From: Longimicrobium sp.
GTDB taxonomy: Bacteria; Gemmatimonadota; Gemmatimonadetes; Longimicrobiales; Longimicrobiaceae
Assembly: GCF_036388275.1 (NCBI RefSeq)
Contig: NZ_DASVSF010000076.1
Span: forward strand, 1-64,000
Length of the DNA stretch: 64,000 nucleotides
Direction of reading: 5' to 3'
In this document: positions 8,757 to 17,102 of the stretch, in pieces
How positions within the stretch are numbered: position 1 is the stretch's first letter
Layout of the letters: the number at the start of each line of letters is the position of its first letter
Position numbers and translations under genes: made by a program
The notes under the pieces: model-generated
Database searches by the model: none
Told to the model about the DNA's origin: nothing
What the model saw: the letters and a program-made list of their open reading frames with translations, nothing else

Positions 8757-9477
8757 CGGAATTCCTTCGTGTCGGGGGGCCACTCATGGCACCGACCCAC
8801 GACCGCACGAAACCGGCCGCTTGGCCGTCTCCGTCCCGGCCGGCCCGCGCCGATCCGATCGAACGACACTCGAAGTCCTCCCCTCTCCGCACAGCAGTTC
8901 CGTGCGGGGAGGGGCGGGGGAGGGGCCACCCGCGGCATGCGCCGAGGCAGGTTTCACCGCGCGAAGGGAACGGAGTGTCTCGGGGTTCCGTGCCGCTGCC
9001 GCGCCCAGCCTGAGTAGTGGTTCACGCTAGATCCTTCGGCGCGCCGGGCGTGCAGTACGGGCGAGTCCGGTGCGCCTGCGCCTCAGGATGACACTCCCCT
9101 CTCCCGGCGCAGTTTGCCGGGGGAGGGGCTGGGGGAGGGGCCTAGCCGCGGCATGCGCCAGTCCCGGTCGAACCTCGCCCGAAGTTCTCCCCTCTCCGCA
9201 CAGCAGTACCGTGCGGGGAGGGGCCGGGGGAGGGGCCCCCCGCCGCGGCATGCGCCCACCCTTGTCCTCCGACGATCGAAGTTCCCCCCTCTCCCGCGCA
9301 GTATGCGGGGGAGGGGCCGGGGGAGGGGGAACGCTGTACATTTCTTGCATCCCGCCCCACCCTCGCGCCGCATCGAAAACTCTTGACGAAGACCATCGCC
9401 GGAACCACCCTGCACTACCCGCCCGCGTGTGGGAACGGGCGGCATTCCCACCCCTCCCCCTTCTCCAGGAGGTGCGT
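8757..9477. repeat. Repeat-rich intergenic region upstream of the EF-G-like gene
   Basis: No gene is supported in these 720 bases. Four G/C-rich palindromic modules lie at about 8876-8930, 9085-9140, 9184-9240 and 9286-9335. An inverted copy of the GAAGGATCTA/TCATCCTGAGG module is at about 9020-9091. The last 30 bases hold the Shine-Dalgarno AGGAGGT (9467-9473) of the EF-G-like gene. Confidence 0.7.
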
Positions 9478-11586
9478 ATGGCTTCAGCCCCCTCATTCAC
9501 AACGGACCGCATCCGCAATGTGTGCGTGGTTGGCCACGGCGGATCGGGAAAGTCCACCCTGGTCGACGCGGCCTGCTACGTGGCGGGCACCACAAAGCGC
9601 CACGGGTCGGTGGATGACGGAACCGCCCTCACCATGTTCACGCCCGAAGAAAACGCACACGGCATCTCCATGAACGTGTCCGTGGCCTGGGCGGCGTGGA
9701 TGGACAGCAAGATCAACTTCATCGACACCCCCGGCTACCTGGACTTCCTGGGCGAAACGCGCGCCGGCATCCGCGTGGCCGACGGCGCGCTGGTGTGCCT
9801 GTCGGCCGTCAACGGCGTGGAGGTGGGCACCGAGCGCGTGTGGGACCTGGTTGAGGAAAGGCACCTGCCGGCCATCCTCTTCGTCTCCATGATGGACCGC
9901 CAGAACGCCGACTTCGAGCGCGTCTACCAGGACATCCGCGAGCACCTGACGCCCAAGGCCATCCCGGTGGAGGTGCCCGTGGGCGCGGGGGACGAGTTTC
10001 GCGGCATCGTCAACCTGTTCAGCGACCAGGTGCACTACTACAACGAGGGCACCACGGCCGGCGAGTACGAGGAGCACGACGTTCCGCCCGAGCTGCAGCC
10101 CATCGTCGACCGCTACTACAACGACCTGATCGAGACCATCGCGGCGACGGACGACAACCTGCTGGAGCACTACCTGGAGGGCGACACCATCACCCGCGAC
10201 GAGGCGCTGCACGCGCTGAAGCAGGCCATGCTGCGGGGCGACCTGTACCCCGTGTTCTGCGGCGCGCCGACGAAGACGTGGGGGACGCGGGCGCTGCTCA
10301 GCAAGCTGGTGGAGCTGATGCCCTCGCCCCAGGAGCGCCCGGCCGAGCTGGCGCAGGGCCGCACCGACACCGTGGTGGAGCTGCGGAACCTGAACAGCGA
10401 CCCGTTCGCCGCGCTGGTCTTCAAGACCACCAGCGAGCCGCACGTGGGCGAGCTCTCGTACTTCCGCATCTACGGCGGCTCGGTGGGCAGCGGCGGCGAG
10501 GTGTTCAACGCCACCCGCGAAAAGCCCGAAAAGCTGGCCCACCTGTCTATCCCGCAGGGCCGCGACCGCCAGGAAGTAGACGGGCTGCGCGCGGGCGACA
10601 TCGGCGTGGTGGCCAAGCTCAGGGACACGCACACCAACGACACGCTTTCCGCCCCCGGGCACCCGCTGGTGCTGGCCGGGGTGAGCTTTCCCGACCCCGA
10701 CATCGCCGTGGCGGTGGAGCCCGCGACGCGGGGGGAAGAAGACAAGCTCGCCGTGGGGCTTCACACGCTTCACGAGGAAGATCCCTGCTTCACCTCCGAG
10801 TACGTCCCCGAGCTGGGGCAGACGATCGCGCGGGGGCTGGGGGAGCTTCACCTGGAGGTGCAGCTGGAGCGGCTGAAGCGCAAGAACGGGGTGGACGTGG
10901 TGGTAAAGGCGCCGCGCATTCCCTATCGCGAAACCATCCGCGCGGTGGCCGAGGCGCAGGGCCGCCACAAGAAGCAGACGGGCGGGCGCGGCCAGTTCGG
11001 CGACGCGCACCTGCGCCTGAAGCCGCTGGACCGCGGTGTCGGCTACCGCTTCACCGACTCCATCGTGGGCGGGGTGATCCCGGGCAAGTACATCCCGGCG
11101 GTGGACAAGGGCGTGCAGGAGGCGTCGGCGCGCGGGGTGCTGGCCGGCTTCCCCATGGTGGACTTCGAGGCCGAGGTGTACTTCGGCAGCTACCACACGG
11201 TGGACAGCTCGGAGATGGCGTTCAAGATGGCCGGCATCCTGGCCTTCAGCGCCGCCGCCGAAAAGGCGCAGCCCGTGATCCTGGAGCCGGTGATGCAGGT
11301 GGACGTGTTCACCCCCGACGAGTTCCTGGGCGACGTGATCGGCGACCTGAACCAGCGGCGCGGGCACATCCTGGGCATCGAGCCGATGGGCCGGAACCAG
11401 CGCGTCCGCGCCCTGGTGCCGCAGGCGGAGCTGTACAAGTACGCCACCGCCCTGCGCTCGCTCACGCAGGGGCGCGCCACGCACACGCGCACCTTCCACG
11501 CGTACGAGGAGGTGCCCGGCCACGAGGTGCCGCGCGTGGTGGAGTCTGCCAAGAAGGAGCGCGAGGAGCTGGCCTCCACGCGGTAG
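9478..11586 (+). CDS. Elongation factor G-like translational GTPase (EF-G2 type)
   Basis: The 702-residue product has the full EF-G architecture: G domain, domain II, then domains III-V. The P-loop GHGGSGKST is at residues 19-27 and DTPG at 83-86. The ATG at 9478 has a strong AGGAGGT. Three G-domain positions depart from canonical EF-G. Switch I reads HGISM instead of RGITI. The catalytic His after DTPG is Tyr (DTPGYLDF). The guanine-specificity NKMD is SMMD at 137-140. Tyr after DTPG is, as I recall, usual in the EF-G2 subfamily; loss of the NKxD Asn is less so. It probably acts on the ribosome, but may not be the main translocase. Confidence 0.85.
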   Translation: MASAPSFTTDRIRNVCVVGHGGSGKSTLVDAACYVAGTTKRHGSVDDGTALTMFTPEENAHGISMNVSVAWAAWMDSKINFIDTPGYLDFLGETRAGIRVADGALVCLSAVNGVEVGTERVWDLVEERHLPAILFVSMMDRQNADFERVYQDIREHLTPKAIPVEVPVGAGDEFRGIVNLFSDQVHYYNEGTTAGEYEEHDVPPELQPIVDRYYNDLIETIAATDDNLLEHYLEGDTITRDEALHALKQAMLRGDLYPVFCGAPTKTWGTRALLSKLVELMPSPQERPAELAQGRTDTVVELRNLNSDPFAALVFKTTSEPHVGELSYFRIYGGSVGSGGEVFNATREKPEKLAHLSIPQGRDRQEVDGLRAGDIGVVAKLRDTHTNDTLSAPGHPLVLAGVSFPDPDIAVAVEPATRGEEDKLAVGLHTLHEEDPCFTSEYVPELGQTIARGLGELHLEVQLERLKRKNGVDVVVKAPRIPYRETIRAVAEAQGRHKKQTGGRGQFGDAHLRLKPLDRGVGYRFTDSIVGGVIPGKYIPAVDKGVQEASARGVLAGFPMVDFEAEVYFGSYHTVDSSEMAFKMAGILAFSAAAEKAQPVILEPVMQVDVFTPDEFLGDVIGDLNQRRGHILGIEPMGRNQRVRALVPQAELYKYATALRSLTQGRATHTRTFHAYEEVPGHEVPRVVESAKKEREELASTR

Positions 11587-11610
11587 ACGTTTCGCGAAAG
11601 ATCGAGCAAC

Positions 11611-11643
11611 GGCCCCGCCTCCAGGCAGCTCGGAGGCGGGGCC
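11611..11643. terminator. Hairpin between convergent genes
   Basis: The perfect arms GGCCCCGCCTCC (11611-11622) and GGAGGCGGGGCC (11632-11643) surround a nine-base loop. There is no T tract. The site lies between the EF-G-like gene and the convergent lipoprotein gene, so it may act in both directions. Confidence 0.55.
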
Positions 11644-11666
11644 GTGCTGCGAGAGGGGAGTCCCTG

Positions 11667-12200
11667 CTAAAAGTGAAGACGCGGGAGGCTGAACCCCCCG
11701 TTGGTGACGGAAAGCATGGCTCCCGACTCGCGCATCCGCACCTGCATCTCGAACGTGCCCTTCACGCTGTCTGCACCTAAGGTGGAGATCGTAAGGCGCA
11801 GCGACGTGGCGTCTCCATAGCCGCTGCCGGGCGAAGTGGCGTTGAACGCGACGAACGCGTGCGTCACCGGGCACGAAGCCATGGTGATGCAATTGATGGT
11901 TCCAACCTTCGGATTCGGGACCACGATCCCGAAATCGTCGAAAGCGGCCCCCTGCGGAGGGTATCGGTAGCCGACGATGTACAGCTCGTCTTCATCATCG
12001 TAATCGACCGCGGCGGCAGCCACGCGGCTAGTCATGACATCGCCCCTTACGCTGAAGGTGCCGGTGTACGCGCCGGAGTACTCGAACCGGAGCTCGCCGG
12101 GTGCGGGACCCGTCGGGTCGGTGGGGCCGCCGTCCTTGCCGCACGCGGTCATGAAGAACGACAGGGCGGCAAGCGAGAGAAGCCGGTGGATCTGCTGCAT
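11667..12200 (-). CDS. Lipoprotein, paralogue of the gene at 13807
   Basis: The 177-residue product has a type II signal peptide with lipobox FMTAC followed by GKDGGPTDPTGP, a typical Pro/Gly linker after the lipidated Cys. The mature domain starts GELRFEYSGAYTGTF and ends with a KGTF-containing strand. The same layout appears in the lipoprotein at 13807-14424 (GEVHFTYSGAVSGAF, RGTF), so the two are paralogues. A Cys pair in TINCITMASCP may be a disulphide. The ATG at 12198-12200 is chosen for the signal peptide; a longer open frame upstream has no leader. Function unknown; membrane anchored. Confidence 0.75.
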   Translation of the reverse strand: MQQIHRLLSLAALSFFMTACGKDGGPTDPTGPAPGELRFEYSGAYTGTFSVRGDVMTSRVAAAAVDYDDEDELYIVGYRYPPQGAAFDDFGIVVPNPKVGTINCITMASCPVTHAFVAFNATSPGSGYGDATSLRLTISTLGADSVKGTFEMQVRMRESGAMLSVTNGGFSLPRLHF

Positions 12201-12348
12201 GGGATTGCGGTCGGGAGGCAATGTTCGAGGGAAGGAGGCATTCAGTATACTCCCCGGCGGTCCGCATCGCACGGCACGGTTGCCTTCCGTGGATGCCCCG
12301 CGTATGGTGTCGCCCTTCGTGACCCTGATTCTCGTATCTGGAGGACCC

Positions 12349-12684
12349 ATGGCCCGTTTCGCCGCGATCCGCGGAAGTGTGATGGCCCTCGCCTGCGCGG
12401 CCGCGGTGGCCGCGTGCGCCAAGGAAGCCGAGCCCACCGACAACACCGTCAGCGCGGGCTCCGCCCCGCCGCTGCCGCTGACCGTCGACAGCGCGCCCTC
12501 CATGCAGCCCCCCGTGGCCACCACCCCCGCGGCGGACACCGGCGCCGCCCCCGCGGTGCAGACCCCCGCCCCGTCGAACGTGCCCGCGTCCAGCAACGCG
12601 GCGGCCCAGGGCGGATCGTCCACGGCCCCGCCCGCCGCAGCCCCCGCCGCCGCGCCGGCCGACACGGGGCACACCGGCCACTGA
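12349..12684 (+). CDS. Small Ala/Pro-rich lipoprotein
   Basis: The 111-residue product has a signal peptide ending in the lipobox VAAC (AAVAACAKE). The rest is a low-complexity Ala/Pro/Ser/Thr tail with no folded domain, ending in HTGH. The ATG at 12349 is preceded by GGAGGA. It is transcribed divergently from the lipoprotein at 12200, and the DUF72 gene follows in the same direction. Likely an envelope-tethered disordered peptide; no function can be assigned. Confidence 0.65.
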   Translation: MARFAAIRGSVMALACAAAVAACAKEAEPTDNTVSAGSAPPLPLTVDSAPSMQPPVATTPAADTGAAPAVQTPAPSNVPASSNAAAQGGSSTAPPAAAPAAAPADTGHTGH

Positions 12685-12739
12685 CAAAGAAAGCCTCACA
12701 CGGAGACCAGCGGTTTCATGTTTGCGGAATACGCGCGGC

Positions 12740-13624
12740 ATGGACACGCGACGCACGAGTGGAAGCACGTACGTGGGGATTTCGGGATGGACGTACGCCG
12801 GGTGGCGGGGCGTCTTCTATCCCGAGGGGCTGGCCCGCAAGCGCGAGCTGGCCTACGCCGCGTCCCGGCTGAACACCATCGAGATCAACGGCTCCTTCTA
12901 CTCCCTTCAGCGCCCCACCAGCTACCGCACGTGGTACGAGGCCACGCCCCCCGGCTTCGTCTTCGCCGTGAAGGGAAGCCGCTTCATCACGCACATGAAG
13001 AAGCTCAAGGACGCGGAGGTGGCGCTCGCCAACTTCCTGGCGTCGGGCGTGCTGCGGCTGGCGGAAAAGCTGGGGCCCGTGCTGTGGCAGTTCCCGGAGC
13101 GGATGCGGTTCGACGAGGAACGCTTCGCCGACTTCCTGGCGCTGATCCCCAAGACGCACGACGAAGCGTCGCGCCTGGCCCGCGGGCACGACGCCCGGCT
13201 GGACGCGCGGGCGTGGACCGAGCCCGAGCACCAGGGCACCATCCGCCACGCCTTCGAAATCCGCCACCCGGGGTTCCTCTCTCCCCGCTTCGTAGACCTG
13301 CTGCGCGCCCACAACGCCGCCTTCGTGTTCGCCGACACGGCGGGGCGGTGGCCGTACGCCGAAGACACGACCAGCGACTTCGTGTACGTGCGGCTGCACG
13401 GCGCCGAGGAACTGTACGCCAGCGGATACAGCGACTCGCAGCTGGACTGGTGGGCGTCGCGCATCCGCGAGTGGCGCACCGGGTGCCATCCGCGCGACGC
13501 CATGTGCGTGGCCGATCGCACCGCCGACGTCCACGGGGGACGCGACGTGTTCATCTACTTCGACAACGACGCCAAGGTGCACGCCCCCTTCGACGCGCTG
13601 CGCCTGGCCGAGCGCCTGCGCTGA
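12740..13624 (+). CDS. DUF72 (YecE-like) domain protein
   Basis: The roughly 294-residue product matches the YecE/DUF72 family, a TIM-barrel-like fold of unknown function. YVGISGWTYAGWRGVFYPEG is at the N-terminus and NTIEINGSFYSLQ follows. FADTAGRWPY, the YVRLHG strand and the C-terminal FIYFDNDAKVHAP come later. The start is uncertain: ATG at 12740 is preferred for family fit, while an in-frame TTG at 12722 lies nearer a GGAG at 12702-12705. It follows the small lipoprotein gene by about 55 bases. Confidence 0.85.
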   Translation: MDTRRTSGSTYVGISGWTYAGWRGVFYPEGLARKRELAYAASRLNTIEINGSFYSLQRPTSYRTWYEATPPGFVFAVKGSRFITHMKKLKDAEVALANFLASGVLRLAEKLGPVLWQFPERMRFDEERFADFLALIPKTHDEASRLARGHDARLDARAWTEPEHQGTIRHAFEIRHPGFLSPRFVDLLRAHNAAFVFADTAGRWPYAEDTTSDFVYVRLHGAEELYASGYSDSQLDWWASRIREWRTGCHPRDAMCVADRTADVHGGRDVFIYFDNDAKVHAPFDALRLAERLR

Positions 13625-13674
13625 AAGTTCAGGAAGGAGCAGAGCCCGGGTAACCGGCCCAAGCCTCGGTGCCG

Positions 13675-13755
13675 CGGACGCGCACCGAACTGGCTCCCTT
13701 CCCCCACGCAGTTTGTGGGGGAAGGGTTGGGGATGGGGGGCGCCGGGGCGTGCGC
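13675..13755. repeat. Copy of the CGCAGTTTGC-type palindromic repeat
   Basis: The segment around 13685-13742 carries ACTGGCTCCCTTCCCC, a CGCAGTTTG core and GGGGATGGGGGGCGCC. It is a near copy of the element at about 400-465, with the same outer words. It lies between the DUF72 gene and the convergent lipoprotein. Confidence 0.7.
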
Positions 13756-13806
13756 CGGGCTCGGCCGACCGCGTCGCTGCCCTCCATCCCGGTCACGCCG
13801 GTCCCG

Positions 13807-14424
13807 TCACCGCTGCAGGACGCCGAACGCGGCCTGGCTGAACGGCACGTCGCCCTCCTCCAGCAGCGGCAGGTCGAACGTCCCGCTCTGCACCTCCACC
13901 TCCGCGTCCTCGTCAACGCCCACGAAGCCCGACATCGAAAACGTGAACGTGCCGCGGACACGCTCGTCGTCCAGGTGCGTGATGGTGAGCTGCCCGGACG
14001 TGCCGAAGAACAGCGCATCCGCGTCTTCGGCGGAGGTGTCGTCCTGGCCCAGCACGAACGCCGACAGGAACGCGCAGTCGGCGTTGGACTCCGTGCAGGT
14101 GACCGTCCCCTTCGCCGGATCCTCGAGCACGACCAGCAGGGCGTCGTACTTGTTGTTGCCGGAGCGGCCCGCCTGGGAGTAGAGCACCAGGGCGTCGCCG
14201 CCCTGGGGATCTTCCGCCAGCTCCGCGAACGCGAAGGTGCCGCTTTCGGAGTTGGCGGCGGTCACTTTGCCCTCGGCCTCGAATGCGCCGCTCACCGCGC
14301 CGCTGTAGGTGAAGTGCACCTCGCCCACCAGGTTCCGGCCGGGGCCGCTGGAATCCTTGCAGGCCGCCAGCGGAAGCAGCGCGAGCGAGGCCAGGGCCAG
14401 GAGGGTGCGTTTCGATGTGCGCAT
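13807..14424 (-). CDS. Lipoprotein, paralogue of the gene at 11667
   Basis: The 205-residue product has a type II signal peptide with lipobox LAAC followed by KDSSGPG. The mature domain (GEVHFTYSGAVSGAF, then AEGKV, and late RVRGTFTFSM) parallels the lipoprotein at 11667-12200. A Cys pair is present (TVTCTESNADC). It is acidic in the C-terminal third. The predicted site is the envelope. It is transcribed in the same direction as the upstream histidine kinase gene, which ends 64 bases before its start, so it could be in that transcription unit. Confidence 0.75.
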   Translation of the reverse strand: MRTSKRTLLALASLALLPLAACKDSSGPGRNLVGEVHFTYSGAVSGAFEAEGKVTAANSESGTFAFAELAEDPQGGDALVLYSQAGRSGNNKYDALLVVLEDPAKGTVTCTESNADCAFLSAFVLGQDDTSAEDADALFFGTSGQLTITHLDDERVRGTFTFSMSGFVGVDEDAEVEVQSGTFDLPLLEEGDVPFSQAAFGVLQR

Positions 14425-14488
14425 GGAAGGAATCCCTTCTTTCGTATCAGGTCGGTGCGGCGCTCCGCGGCATGCGGAGCGCCGGGCT

Positions 14489-15682
14489 TCATTCGCCCCT
14501 GGCGGGAAGGACGAAGGTGAACGCCGCGCCCGCGGGGGGCGCGTTGCGGGCCACCAGGTCGCCGCCCATGGCGCGGGCCAGGCGGCGGGAGATGGCGAGC
14601 CCCAGCCCGCTGCCGGGCTCGCCCTTGCTCTTGGGCGCGGAGCCCAGCTGCAAAAACTCCTCGAACACCGCCTCTTCGCTGCCGAAGGGCAGCCCCGGGC
14701 CGGTGTCGCGAACCTCGATCCACGCGCGCCCGCCCTCGTCGCACCCGGCCGCGACGGACACGGCGCCCGCGGCGGTGAACTTCACCGCGTTGGAAAGCAG
14801 GTTCACCAGCACCTGGCGCACGCGGGGCGGGTCCACGCACAGCGTTTCGTCGCGAAGCGGATCCACCTCGGTGCGCAGGTCCAGCCCCTTGCTGCGCGCC
14901 TGCGGCTCCACCACCACCAGCGCGTCGTCCACCAGGGCGCCCAGGGTCACCTCTTCGCAGTTGAACTCCATCCGTCCCGCGTCTAGCTTGGCCAGGTCCA
15001 GGATGTCGTTCACCAGCTGCGACAGGTGGCCCGACACCTGGCAGATGCGCTCCACCATGTCGTGCTGCTGCCCGTTCAGCTCGCCCACGATGCCGTCGGC
15101 CAGCAGCTCGCTGTAGCCCACGATGGCGGTGATGGGCGTCCGCAGGTCGTGGCTCATCGCCGAAAAGAACCGCTCGCGGCGCACGGCGGCCTCGGTCAGC
15201 CGGGCGTAGGCGCGGGCATTGGCCAGCCCCGCGGCGGCCTGCCCCGCCAGCATCCCGGCCAGCGCATGCATCTCGTCGTCCGCCTCTCCCGGGGTGCGCC
15301 AGGCCACCAGCAGCGTGCCCACCGCCTCGCCCGCGTGGTGAAGCGGAAAGACGAACCCCGCGCCGCCCCCCACCTCCACCCGCCCGCCCTCCCCCGCGGG
15401 CGCCGTCACCAGCGCCGTCAGCTCGTCGGCGCCGATGGACCATTCGTCCGCCACCCACGCGCGCGGCTGCTCGATCAGCGGCGTCGACAGCGCGGCCGCG
15501 CCGGCGCCCAGCACCGGGGGAAGGCGCTTGCACAGGCCGTCCCAGATGCGATCGGCGTCCACCATCGAGGCTGACTCGGTGGCCAGCCCGCAGAGCGCCT
15601 CCAGCCGCCGGGCGCGCGTTTCCCAGTCGGCCGCGGCGGCCGGCGCGTGTGCCGGGGTGGACTGGGAGTTGCCGTCGGCCAT
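14489..15682 (-). CDS. GAF-domain sensor histidine kinase
   Basis: The 397-residue product has an N-terminal GAF-like region (about 25-160), then a HisKA dimerisation domain with FFSAMSHDLRTP (phospho-accepting His178). A HATPase domain follows with LLSNAVKF (N box), DTGPGL (G1) and GSGLGLAI (G2). No membrane segment is visible, so it senses a cytosolic signal. The ATG at 15680-15682 follows GAGGAAA; the frame is open further upstream without a ribosome site. No response regulator is adjacent, so it is an orphan kinase in this window. Confidence 0.85.
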   Translation of the reverse strand: MADGNSQSTPAHAPAAAADWETRARRLEALCGLATESASMVDADRIWDGLCKRLPPVLGAGAAALSTPLIEQPRAWVADEWSIGADELTALVTAPAGEGGRVEVGGGAGFVFPLHHAGEAVGTLLVAWRTPGEADDEMHALAGMLAGQAAAGLANARAYARLTEAAVRRERFFSAMSHDLRTPITAIVGYSELLADGIVGELNGQQHDMVERICQVSGHLSQLVNDILDLAKLDAGRMEFNCEEVTLGALVDDALVVVEPQARSKGLDLRTEVDPLRDETLCVDPPRVRQVLVNLLSNAVKFTAAGAVSVAAGCDEGGRAWIEVRDTGPGLPFGSEEAVFEEFLQLGSAPKSKGEPGSGLGLAISRRLARAMGGDLVARNAPPAGAAFTFVLPARGE

Positions 15683-15786
15683 CGGTTTCCTCGCTGATCG
15701 GAGTGCGGGCCGCGTGCGGCGGCCAGGGGCTCCGGCTATCTTGGGGGCCGCACGGCGCCCCGGCAAGCCAACCGACGTCCAACGAC

Positions 15787-16971
15787 ATGACCCTTCGTCC
15801 GCTCCGCCTGAAGAAGAACGAGGACCGCCGCCTGCGCGCGGGCCACCTGTGGGTGTTCAGCAACGAGGTGGACGTCCGCGCCACGCCGTTGACGGACTTC
15901 GAGCCCGGCGAGCCCGCCGAGGTGCAGGACGCGCGCGGGGCGCCCATGGGCACCGCCTACGTGAACCCCCGCTCCCTGATCGCCGCGCGCCTGGTCAGCC
16001 GCCAGCGCAACCGCCCGCTGGACGGCGACCTGCTGCGCCGCCGCCTGGCCCGCGCCCTGGCCCTGCGCGAGGCCGTCTTCCCCGGCCCGTACTACCGCCT
16101 GTGCTACGGCGAGGGCGACGGGCTTCCCGGCCTGGTGGTGGACCGCTTCGGCCCGCACCTGGTCGCGCAGGTGACCACCGCCGGCGTGGAGCGGGTGCTG
16201 GACGACCTGGTGCAGGCGCTGCGCGACACCGTGGCCCCCGAAAGCCTGCTGCTGCGCAACGACACCTCCGGCCGCGCGCTCGAGGGGCTGGAGCCGTACG
16301 TGCGCCCCGCGTTCGGCGAGGTGCCCGAGGTGCTGTCGCTGGAAGAGAACGGCGTCCGCTTCCAGGTTCCCGTCTCGGGGCAGAAGACTGGCTGGTTCTA
16401 CGACCACCGGATGAACCGTGCCCGCATGGGGGCGTACGTCCGGGGGCGGCGCGTGCTCGACGTCTTCTCCTACGTGGGCGGATGGGGCGTGCAGGCCGCC
16501 GCCGCCGGCGCGTCGTCCGTCGTCTGCGTGGACGCGTCGGCCCCCGCGCTGGAGTGGGTGGGCCGCAACGCCGATCTGAACGGCGTGGCCGACCGCGTAT
16601 CCGCCGTCCGGGGCGACGCCTTCGACGTGCTCGGCCGCATGGTGGCCGACGGCGAGCGCTTCGGCGCCGTGGTGCTGGACCCGCCCGCCTTCATCAAGCG
16701 GAAGAAGGATGCCCAGGCCGGGGCGGAAGCGTACCGGCGCGCCAACCAGCTGGCGATGGAGCTGCTGGAGCCGGACGGCATCCTGGTTTCCGCGTCCTGC
16801 TCGTACCACCTGCACCGCGACGGCCTGATGGACGCCATGCTGCGCGCCAGCCGCCGCCTGGGGCGCGACCTGCAGGTGCTGGAAGAGGGCCACCAGGGGC
16901 CGGACCATCCCGTGCACCCGGCCATCCCGGAGACCGCGTATTTGAAAGCGTTCGTCGCTCGGGTGGGATAG
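15787..16971 (+). CDS. rlmI: 23S rRNA m5C methyltransferase, RlmI-like
   Basis: The 394-residue product matches RlmI in length and architecture. A PUA-like N-terminal domain (LRPLRLKKNEDRRLRAGHLW) is followed by the linker and a Rossmann domain with DVFSYVGGWG as SAM loop. LDPPAFIKRK and SASCSYHL complete the catalytic region with a conserved Cys. E. coli RlmI makes m5C1962 in 23S rRNA; the same target is inferred. The ATG at 15787 gives the family N-terminus. It is divergent from the histidine kinase, with 104 bases between the starts. Confidence 0.85.
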   Translation: MTLRPLRLKKNEDRRLRAGHLWVFSNEVDVRATPLTDFEPGEPAEVQDARGAPMGTAYVNPRSLIAARLVSRQRNRPLDGDLLRRRLARALALREAVFPGPYYRLCYGEGDGLPGLVVDRFGPHLVAQVTTAGVERVLDDLVQALRDTVAPESLLLRNDTSGRALEGLEPYVRPAFGEVPEVLSLEENGVRFQVPVSGQKTGWFYDHRMNRARMGAYVRGRRVLDVFSYVGGWGVQAAAAGASSVVCVDASAPALEWVGRNADLNGVADRVSAVRGDAFDVLGRMVADGERFGAVVLDPPAFIKRKKDAQAGAEAYRRANQLAMELLEPDGILVSASCSYHLHRDGLMDAMLRASRRLGRDLQVLEEGHQGPDHPVHPAIPETAYLKAFVARVG

Positions 16972-16972
16972 G

Positions 16973-17085
16973 GCCAGGTACCAAGTACCAGGTACCAAGT
17001 GCCCAGCGCCAAATGACAGGTGCCTGGTTGGAACCCCGGGTTTGTCCTGGCACTTGGTACTGAGCACTTGGTACTGCCGTTCAGG
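16973..17085. repeat. Palindromic repeat of AGTACCAAGT / ACTTGGTACT words
   Basis: The left half carries GGTACCAAGT words and the right half carries the reverse complement ACTTGGTACT twice, so about 28 bases on each side can pair imperfectly. A related element sits at 27957-28035. Located between rlmI and the convergent outer-membrane gene, it may also work as a terminator. Confidence 0.7.
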
Positions 17086-17102
17086 TACTTCCGTTTATCC
17101 GT

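Noticed and set aside
12718..13653. ATG-initiated 311-codon frame overlapping the DUF72 gene
   Set aside because: Its text is Arg/Pro-rich without family matches, whereas the neighbouring frame gives a complete DUF72 domain.
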